Shown: positions 55,891 through 64,000 of the stretch, piece after piece
How positions within the stretch are numbered: the first letter of the stretch is position 1
How the letters are laid out: the number at the start of each line of letters is the position of its first letter
Assembly: GCA_032191485.1 (NCBI GenBank)
Contig: JAVDOI010000010.1
Coordinates: forward strand, 956,501 to 1,020,500
DNA length: 64,000 bases
Reading direction: 5' to 3'
Source: Leptoclinus maculatus
Taxonomy: Eukaryota > Chordata > Actinopteri > Perciformes > Stichaeidae
The notes under the pieces: model-generated
Told to the model about the DNA's origin: nothing
Seen by the model: only the letters and a program-made list of their open reading frames with translations
Database searches by the model: none
Position numbers and translations under genes: made by a program

Positions 55891-56413
55891 CATGATGCAC
55901 TGGGCTAACAACTCCCAGCTGCCTTGTCTGAACAGAAAGCACATCTGGAGGAAAGGAGGGGAATAGATTCCAAAAAGAAACAAAGAAAAAGAGGAGTAAA
56001 TGTTAGTTTATTGTAATTTTTAAGTAATATCCTGTTTCTTTGTTCTTCAACGTAGTCTTTCAGATTCAGGAGCTGCACTGGACAGCATCTGGGAGAGCTG
56101 CATCCCTCCCATACAAACAACATGCCTCCGCTGTTTGACTGTGTGGATTTGTGCAATTGCACGCATATGCTTTGCTTTCATGTTCTTATTGTCGTCACAG
56201 CTTTTGTCTTTGTGCATGTTTGCACATGTTTGACGTGAACTGAGTCGTTCCTTGTGTGTTTTCCGTGGTACGGTGAGGGAAAAGTTGCAGTGATGTCGGG
56301 AGAGTCGAGCTGTTCATGACTCTGGAACTGATTATACAGAAATCCCCCCTGACTGAAACGCTCTTTCAGTCCATGTGAAAGAAATAAAGAAAAAAAAATC
56401 TAAAGAGTGAGAG

Positions 56414-56525
<112 letters not shown>

Positions 56526-57539
56526 AGAGGGGAACAGAGAGAGAAGCAGAGGCTGATTTACTCTTATTTGGGAGGGAGGCCATTCCTATTCTATGAGTCA
56601 CACTTTAAAAGAGACCAGAACCCCCCCTCTCCATCACACCCACACACATACACACACACTGCTCCACTCCTCTCTTCTTCTCTTTTTAAGGAAAAACTCT
56701 TCCCAGGCCAAGACGAGAGAACAGCTTCAGAGAGTAATAACTCTGGCCAGTAGCTGCCCGTCTCCTCCTCTGCTTTTCTCTGCACTTGGCAAAATGCTGA
56801 CTGCTGTCTCACCTCTTGATCACAGCCCACTATACCTTCAGATGAAGTCCAATTAAAAAGCATGAGAGACTAAAAAGTTAAAACTTGTGTGTATAAATAC
56901 ATCACGTTTCTGCAAGTGCAACAGCAGCAATTTCTCATGACTGATCACACTTTTATCAAATGTCCCTTAGATGTGATATTCTCAAAGACATGGATTCCAG
57001 TCTCCAGTCATTCACATCACAACCTGCCATACTCAGTTAACTCAAATGACCCTGTATTCTCTTGAAACTGATAGCCTCCCATGTAACGGATGTGGACTTG
57101 GATGTAGAGGCATGTTCCCGACATCGCCTCCTGGCCTGGATAACACATTAGTGGCAGTGTTACTGGTTAATGCGTCGGCAGCTGTGCAGGCCACATCAGA
57201 GCGTTCAAGCAAATTGAACACTCCGATACACGCAAGTGTTTCTGCAGCCAACATGTGATCAGCGACTATGGAACGATGAAAAAATATGCATTACCTTCAC
57301 AGAGGGCAGATGTGAGTGTCCATGCCGATATGTGTACATACATGGCATATGCTCTAACAGGGAGACCACACACTGTGTCCACCAACACATAGGCCTGCAA
57401 ACGGGCGGCTGAAGCACCTACATGCGTATAAACATGGTGAGCAGACTCATGGACAGTCTGTTAGTGTTTACATCGAGTATAAACTCCTCTCACTCTGCCT
57501 TCTAATTGCAACCAGACCACCAGACACAAGCAAGGTCCA

Positions 57540-57580
<41 letters not shown>

Positions 57581-57897
57581 ATGAGTATGGGGGGGGGGGG
57601 GGTTAAGTCTACTCTTTATCCTGTTCTATTTCAAACTGACTCACCACATGTAGGAGATTAACCATGGAAACCTCCTAAATGTTCTATCTCAGGGACATTA
57701 AAGCTCAGTGTCCCAGGGTTCCCCATGTGTTCCGCTGAGGGCATCAGTTAAGTTGTCATATCTCCTGATAATTACTACCACATTACAATCTGTTTGAGCA
57801 GTTTGAGGCATCGTCCATAACGGGCAATCTGTTCAAAACCCCAGCTGCGCTTTGGCATCCTCTTTTACTGGTTCATGGCAGTGATACTGGGAGTACA

Positions 57898-58208
57898 CGC
57901 GCGCGCGCGCTCACACGGGTTCCTGCGGAGCCATGGCGCCTCCAAGCGGTCAGCAGTGGGCACTGGGGTGCGTCGTGCGCGTACAGGAGGAGGGATCAGA
58001 GCCTGCTTCTGGGGCTGAACCGGGACAGGAGAGCGAACGGACGGGACGGCTCTTCTGCGAAGTAAACGCGCATCCAGGGCTTTATTTCCAATTTTCTACC
58101 TCCCGTATCTCTCTTTTTTTTCTCGTCTTTCCCTCCTGCTGAGATGAGGAGTTAATCAACAGAGGATCAGCAGCTCATTACGTTTTGAAATTGTTCGAAA
58201 AAGTTCGG
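57898..58208 (+). promoter_or_regulatory. candidate col6a2 promoter / non-coding first exon
   Basis: A CpG-rich island in an AT-rich neighbourhood. It starts with a CG dinucleotide run (57898-57910) and ends in GTTCGG|GTAAGC, a strong donor at 58209. The col6a2 ATG lies 13 bases after an AG acceptor (ACAG|GACAAG at 60304), so a spliced 5' UTR is needed; this is the best candidate. A small frame starting ATGGCGCC at 57933 has no recognisable product. Confidence 0.4.
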
Positions 58209-60304
58209 GTAAGCAGCACTTTTACGCACAGCAATGTGCCAATCTCTCTCTCTCCCTCCTTCTATCTCCTTTATTCCCCTTGTGATGTTCTGCCTGTCTT
58301 TGCCTCTGTCTCTCTGTCTCTCTGTGTCTCTCGCTCTCTGTCTCTTTGCGTGTCTTCAAACTTACTCTCATCAACAGAAATTAGGTTTTTTTCTCAGCAA
58401 ACCAAACTGCTGCGAGAATAAACTTTGAGTCCTTCAAAACCCATAAACAAATTGCCCATGACAACAACACAACTAGAACATGGGCTCTCTCAGTTGTGCT
58501 GTTATCTCTGCATGTTTTCTTTTGCATGGTATGTACCTGTGCAGTGGTGAAAAGCTGTCGGGGACTCACACTCATTCCCCTGGCCAGGATAGTAGGAAAG
58601 GAATGGGAACATCTGCAGGAGCGACTTCTCCGCAGCTCACAGCTGTCAGTCCGCCAGAGGGAGCCACAGCAAAGCGCGTGGCTGACTAGTCTGTCGGTTG
58701 CTGTGCACTTTGAATTTTTTAAAAGAAGGCCTGGAATGGTGTGTCTGAAGGTATTGTAAATGGATTTTTATTTATTTTTTAAAGCTGCCAGCAGGTGTGA
58801 GGTTATTTTACTTCAAATCACATTCAATTTTTGAGAATTGTCTTTTTAAAAAAATTATAATTGTAAGGCAAATTGCTGGCCTTACGTTGAAAATGACATC
58901 ATAAACAGTTTTTTTTCTCAAGAGGGAGAGGATTCTCTTATTTTACAGTGTAAATATACAGTAGGCTATGCCGCAGTGTACATCAGTTGGCAGGTCCAGT
59001 GGTGGACACTTGCTGGTTCAGATCTGGTGGAGATTTTTGGAGTTGATGGGATGGAAAGACACTTGCTCGAAGGCTTTGTTGACATAGCCAGCAGGGCTGG
59101 ATTATTAATCAGACAGAGTGTGCACTGTCCCGGGGCCCTGAAGGCCTCATATCAAGTGTGTGTGTGTGTGTGTGTGTTAGTTGTTTGTGGTAATCTGATT
59201 AATAATTTGTTTTAGAATTTGCACTCTTGGGATAACAAGGCCATTAAGACAGGTCCTGCACGATTACCTGTCTTGTCAGAATTTACATAATGGATATCCC
59301 TATATCATTTTATGTTTAACCAAATCACAAATAAGGAGCAATGTGCGGGTTGATCCATCTAAGACAGCCGGTGAACAGAGGTTGGCTGTAAGGGAAGGGA
59401 ACGCCTCTGGAGGGCAGCAGACTGAGGCCTTGTGAAATCTTGTGGTTTAAAAACTAAATGTGAGTCTGACTATAGTCAATCAGCAGCCTGCTCACTGCTG
59501 CCAAATGCATCCAAAGTCTGTTAATTTTGTGTCATCACTCAATGTCATGTCTGTTCAAATTTTCCTTGACTTGAGAGGAGGAGGTGCTATGTTTAGTTAG
59601 TATAATTACTGTAATTTTTAGCCTTGAATTTACAGGATTCATTTGGTGAAACAGTGAGTTCTTCAAGTACTTAGGCCCGTGTATATTGGATCTGATTGAA
59701 CTCCCATTGGTTACGGCTGACGTTTGGCAGCATATTAAGGCCTGTTCAGGTTTCTGCATGAATAATCCACAATGAGGCAAATGTCAGCCTAAAATGAGAT
59801 CTATCACTTCTTCCAACTTCTGTCGTCTCCATTTCCACCATTTAACACAAGAGAGAAGAGCCATGTTCAACCCCCTGATCCTTTCAAACCTGTTTCATAG
59901 CTCTGTGGCGGCCATTTTGTTCCCTGTGCAACCGTGAGCGGACTGTTCCTTGTACAGTTAGTTTAAACTGATACCAGATGCAGAATCTAGATTTTGCAAA
60001 TTACTTTGCAATCAACTACTACTACTCACTATGTGACAAAAATCATTCAGTATGTGGAGTGATAAGAAAATTCAGTAATATTAGACTACAGCCAGCAAAA
60101 ATAACCAGCTTCACAATTACAACTTATTTCTTGATTTTGGCTTTAAGTTAGTCACATAAATGTCTTCAGTGTTTGTCCTGCATTTTTTGTCTTTTCCATG
60201 ACTTTTATTTTTATTTATTTCTTGGTTTTTGAGGGATAGAGTGAGAAATCAAACAGATTATTTGCTCAGTTGTGTGTTGTCTTGTGTCTTTATGCGTCAG
60301 ACAG
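58209..60304 (+). other. candidate first intron of col6a2
   Basis: No coding sequence is recognised. It contains a GT run at 59157-59178 and AT-rich sequence. Confidence 0.45.
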
Positions 60305-60316
60305 GACAAGAGGAAG

Positions 60317-63300
60317 ATGCTGGGGTTAGAGGTCATCGCACTCTGTCTTCTTTTGGGAGCCCTGACTCACGGCCAGCAAACAGAGTGCAGCAGTGAGTGC
60401 CATGAAACTGAACCCTTTGTTGTCATGTTAATATGTTGACACAGTTTTAGTGACATGCCATTGGACTTTTCATCTTGCTTATTTGAGTGCATTGCAATTT
60501 TCCACGGAGGCTTTACGTGTGTTTTGTTTGCATTCCCTCCAGAGAAAAATGAATGTCCCATAGACGTGTACTTCACCATTGACACATCTGAGACCATTGC
60601 CCTGCAGGAGTCGCCACCTGGAGCGCTGGTGGAGAGCATCAAGGTTCCTTGTTTATCTGCATACTTTTCAATTAAGCCTCGACACAAGATATCCCTGTTT
60701 CACAGTGTCATCATCCTTAAATGACAGTCAACCAAGTGGGTTGTATGCTATATAATGTGTTGTGCCTTTTGTTGTTGTAGATATTCGTTGAGCAGTTTGC
60801 ACAGCGGTTGGATGATGCTGAACTCAATGGTGTTGTGCGGGTCAACTGGAAGACCGGTGGACTGCACTTCTCCCGGAAATCGGAGGTGTTCAGTCCCATC
60901 GCACCCAAGAACGATTTCATCACTGTGAGTGACACACACACACGCCAACACACACATACAAACCTACACCCAGGGGTGGAGCCCGACTTCGCAAAAATTC
61001 GGTGCTCAGCCAAAACTCAGGGAGAGATTCTTTTCCCCCATTTATGGCAGCTATGTACACTAGTTTTCAAGCCATTAGAGATAATAGATTACAGATTTTT
61101 TGAGTAGATCACACAACACACAAAATCTGTGAAATATAAATACACTATGCAACACAACAATTATTCTGTCTGTATTTATAATATTGCAACACAACAATTA
61201 TTCTGTATAATATTTTAGTTATTGTGGATTTTTTACTTTTTCACTTATTTAATATTCTTTACTGTTATTATTTATAATACTTGTTTTGATGTTGTTGTTT
61301 TTTTTACTATGTCTCTTGTTTGCACTGTCCACTATGCTGCTGTAATCCTGTAAATTTCCCCACTGCGGGACTAATAAAGGATCATCTTATTTTACCTTAT
61401 CTTATCCTAATATTTATATGTCAATTTGAAAAAGCATGATAGTTGCCAAAAGAAAAAAAAATATCATTCTGTAGAACCTACATCATTTTGTATAATTGTC
61501 TTCTTCATTCTGAAAGCACAACACAACCACAACACAACAAATGTTGAGGAAGTTACATAACATAGGGTTTTATACTACGCTGGAGTAGAGTTCACAGAAT
61601 GAATGTTCGTCTGACAAATCTGCTACATTTGATGCTATATGTACCGAGACGATTAAGGGCTTTTGAGAAAACATTCAGGACTGTAGACCCAAATGTGTGC
61701 AGAGTTGGCGTCTTCAGTGTTTTACTAGATTTTTTTACTAGTTTCCCTTATTAATGCCAATGAAGATCAATACTGGGTAAATCTGCTATGGGTGACTAAA
61801 TCGCTGTTGCCTGATATCTTCAGAGGCCCTGAGGGTCTTGGGTTCCTGCACGGTTGCCTGCTTTTCCCAATTTGTAATCCAGCCTCAACAAGTCTCACTC
61901 GTTTCACGCTGTTTCCAGGACCTCAGGAAAATCAAATACCTGGGTGATGGCACCTACATCGACTGCGCCCTCGGCAACACGACGCAGCAAATGCTGGCCT
62001 CACCCACCACCAACGCCCTCCGATTCGCTGTGGTCATCACCGACGGCCACGTAACCGGAAAACCGTGCGGGGGCATCAAAGAGGCAGCAGAGAGGGCTCG
62101 CGATAATCACATCCACATATTTGCCGTTGCGGCATCCAAGAACGTGGAAGAGACGGGGCTGAGGGAGATCGCCAACTCTCCTGCATCCGTCTACAGGAGG
62201 GAATTCATGGCTGTGGATCTGAGCCAAGGCAGACCTGTCATACATACGGCCACCATTGACAGCATCATCAAGACAATGGTAACACACAAAGACACCCACA
62301 GAGACACACAGAAAAACACAAGACACGATCCATGTGTCTTCTGCTCACACCTTGTTCCTTTTGTCTTCACAGAAACATCTGGCGTTCGTAGAGGTGAGAA
62401 TACTCACACCACTAATGATCATAAAGATTCATGTTTCAGAGTGCATCAACACTGACTGTTTGTCTTCATTTCCTGTGTGACGCAGTGTTACAAAGTGACC
62501 TGTCTGGAGACAACAGGGATTGATGGTCCAAAAGGCCCCAGAGGACAAAAAGTGAGCTTCCACACACACACTCACACTTACGGGATTCGCACACGAGTCA
62601 CTTTATTCTTCACACATGTTTTCTCTTTTGAATTCCTTGACTGCAGGGAGCCAAAGGAGACAACGGCGATCCCGGTCTTAAAGGAGACCACGGTCGCCCA
62701 GGTGACCCCGGTATCGAAGGTCCCATCGGTCAGCCCGGTACCAAAGTAAGACATTCAACATCCACCTACCCGTCGTTCACTATTCGCTTACATATGACGA
62801 AGTTCGTTTGTGTCTGGATTGTAAAAAAACAAATTTTATTTTTCCTTCCTCCTCTCTGTAGGGAGAAACAGGTCTTCTAGGCGAGAAGGTGAGGCATGCA
62901 CTTCTCTTTTGTGTGGATCGAGTTCATCAATGCATAACTTAAGTCTTTAAATAAATTACTGTCTTTGTAGGTGAATGATTATAAATTCTAGTCAAATCAC
63001 AGCTCATGATCTGTTATTAAATAAGCACATAATGATCGTATGTAAAATGACTGGTTTTCTGTCCGCGCACAGGGAGAATTGGGAACTCAGGGGAAAAAGG
63101 TAGGATTTCTTTTCCATTCATGATTTACTATTTAACTGAATCTATTAATTATCATACATTTTGTCATGGTGTGGTCTTTCTTCTCTAATTGTTTCCTCTC
63201 TTCATTGTTAGGGCGTGGCTGGCGTGTCAGGACGCAATGGGACAGATGGACAGAAGGTAGCTGCTGCTTAACTTAAAGTTTCGTTGTCCATTTTAGGGGA

Positions 63301-63972
63301 CACAACACCACTTATAATCATTACTGACTTACTAACACTGATTCTATTCTGAAAGTTTAAAATAGTGGCTGACTGATTTTGAAGTGAAGCTCTAGTTTTG
63401 TAATGCCACTGTCTTCTTCTTCCCAGGGTAAAATTGGACGCATCGGAGCTCCCGGCTGCAAAGGAGACCCAGGCGACCGAGTATGACATTCAACACAATT
63501 TTGAATGATCAATACATCCATATTGTATTGCGTTATGGCCTATTTATGGTGTGTGTTTGACGCCTCATAGGGTTCTGATGGTCACCCCGGTGACGTCGGT
63601 GAACGCGGTTTTGGTGGAACTGAAGGAGATAAGGTACATGGTCTTCACTTGAAACAAAATCCATCAGCCAACCAACCTCTGGTTAAACTCTGCTTGACTG
63701 TGAGCATATGATTGTGTCCTGTTTTCAGGGAGATCCCGGTCGCCCTGGAAAAACTGGACCCTCCGGCCCGTCTGGAGAGGCTGGACCAAAGGTAAAATCG
63801 GAACACAGGGACAGGGATCACTGCTCTTTGCTGGGACAGATATTAGATCTGAGGTCATGTTACATAGGTTTGAGGAATGCTGGAGGTGAAACGCTAAACT
63901 CTGGTGCTTTGTCCACAGGGAGAGACAGGAAGTTCTGGATCACCTGGCATCCCTGGACCTAAAGGAAACATT
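60317..63972 (+). CDS. col6a2: collagen type VI alpha-2 chain (5' part, truncated by window end)
   Basis: Exons: 60317-60392, 60543-60643, 60781-60924, 61919-62278, 62373-62393, 62486-62551, 62647-62745, 62862-62888, 63073-63099, 63212-63256, 63427-63480, 63571-63633, 63729-63791, 63919-63972; 1200 nt, 400 codons, open at the end. A signal peptide (LGLEVIALCLLLGALTHGQQ) precedes the N1 vWA domain (CPIDVYFTIDTSET, TYIDCALGN, FAVVITDGHVTGKPCGGIK), whose last part matches alpha-2. Next come KHLAFVE and CYKVTCLE, then Gly-X-Y sequence with the conserved cysteine in GAPGCKGDPG and the landmark GTDGQKGKIGRIG. Helix exons are multiples of 9 nt. The product pairs with the alpha-1 chain encoded just upstream. 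C1 and C2 domains lie beyond the window. Confidence 0.95.
60543..62278 (+). other. col6a2 N1 von Willebrand A domain exons
   Basis: Three exons (60543-60643, 60781-60924, 61919-62278). The MIDAS motif is DTSET, with TDGH as the second metal-site strand. The donor after 60643 is AAG|GTTCCT, weak but in phase 0. The third exon is unusually large for this gene, with 120 codons. Confidence 0.88.
61260..61415 (+). mobile_element. LINE 3' tail remnant
   Basis: TAAATTTCCCCACTGCGGGACTAATAAAGG followed by ATCATCTTATTTTACCTTATCTTATCC resembles the conserved 3' end plus short tandem tail of fish L2/Rex-type LINEs and their SINE partners. It lies in the 994-bp col6a2 intron 60925-61918. No reverse-transcriptase sequence accompanies it. 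Confidence 0.55.
62486..63972 (+). other. col6a2 triple helix, first ten exons
   Basis: The Gly-X-Y pattern starts within exon 62486-62551 (GIDGPKGPRGQK) and is unbroken through the last complete exon at 63972, after which a GTAAGG donor follows. Exon sizes are 66, 99, 27, 27, 45, 54, 63, 63 and 54 nt. One Asn-Gly-Thr sequon (RNGTDG) lies in exon 63212-63256. Confidence 0.92.
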
Positions 63973-64000
63973 GTAAGGCTCATCACAGACAGACAGAAAT

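Noticed and set aside
57933..58142. Small frame MAPPSGQQWALG in the CpG-rich segment
   Set aside because: No recognisable product. The region is better explained as promoter or non-coding first exon of col6a2.
58480..58760. Overlapping 69- and 87-residue + strand frames
   Set aside because: Inside the candidate col6a2 first intron, without family similarity or splice continuity.

Overview
The window comes from a ray-finned (teleost) fish nuclear genome. It has compact multi-exon vertebrate genes with GT-AG introns, very many CA/GT microsatellites and degenerate fish-type transposons. All five protein-coding loci lie on the + strand, in the order: voltage-gated sodium channel (scn5a-like, 3' half) - C2H2 zinc-finger gene A - zinc-finger gene B - col6a1 - col6a2 (5' part). 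Exon boundaries were read by eye from splice sites. For each gene the summed exon lengths keep an open frame.

1-15 kb holds the last eleven coding exons of a cardiac-type (Nav1.5-like) sodium channel. They run from the end of domain II through domains III and IV to the C-terminal tail; domains I and II lie upstream of the window. The selectivity-filter Lys (DIII) and Ala (DIV), the IFM inactivation particle, an ankyrin-G motif, the IQ motif, a PPSY motif and a C-terminal PDZ ligand are all visible.

17-27 kb holds two tandem paralogues with identical architecture. Five short exons encode an N-terminal domain resembling that of the shelterin protein TIN2 (TINF2_N), and one long exon encodes C2H2 fingers (12 in gene A, 18 in gene B). 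Gene B carries an extra internal copy of a six-finger block. This telomere-protein-like domain joined to zinc fingers is the most unusual biology in the window.

29.7-50.7 kb is a complete col6a1 with 35 coding exons and 1008 codons: signal peptide, N1 vWA, a triple helix of about 336 residues, then C1 and C2 vWA domains. 60.3-64 kb is the start of col6a2 (signal peptide, N1 vWA, first part of the helix), cut by the window end. The two genes encode partner chains of the type VI collagen heterotrimer and lie head to tail, as in other vertebrates.

Between and within the genes are a 1,280-bp hAT element with an 8-bp target duplication, inserted in an older repeat; two MITE-like inverted-repeat elements; L2-like LINE remnants; a 525-bp pentanucleotide array next to a col6a1 splice donor; a perfect 22-bp hairpin; and many microsatellites abutting col6a1 exons.
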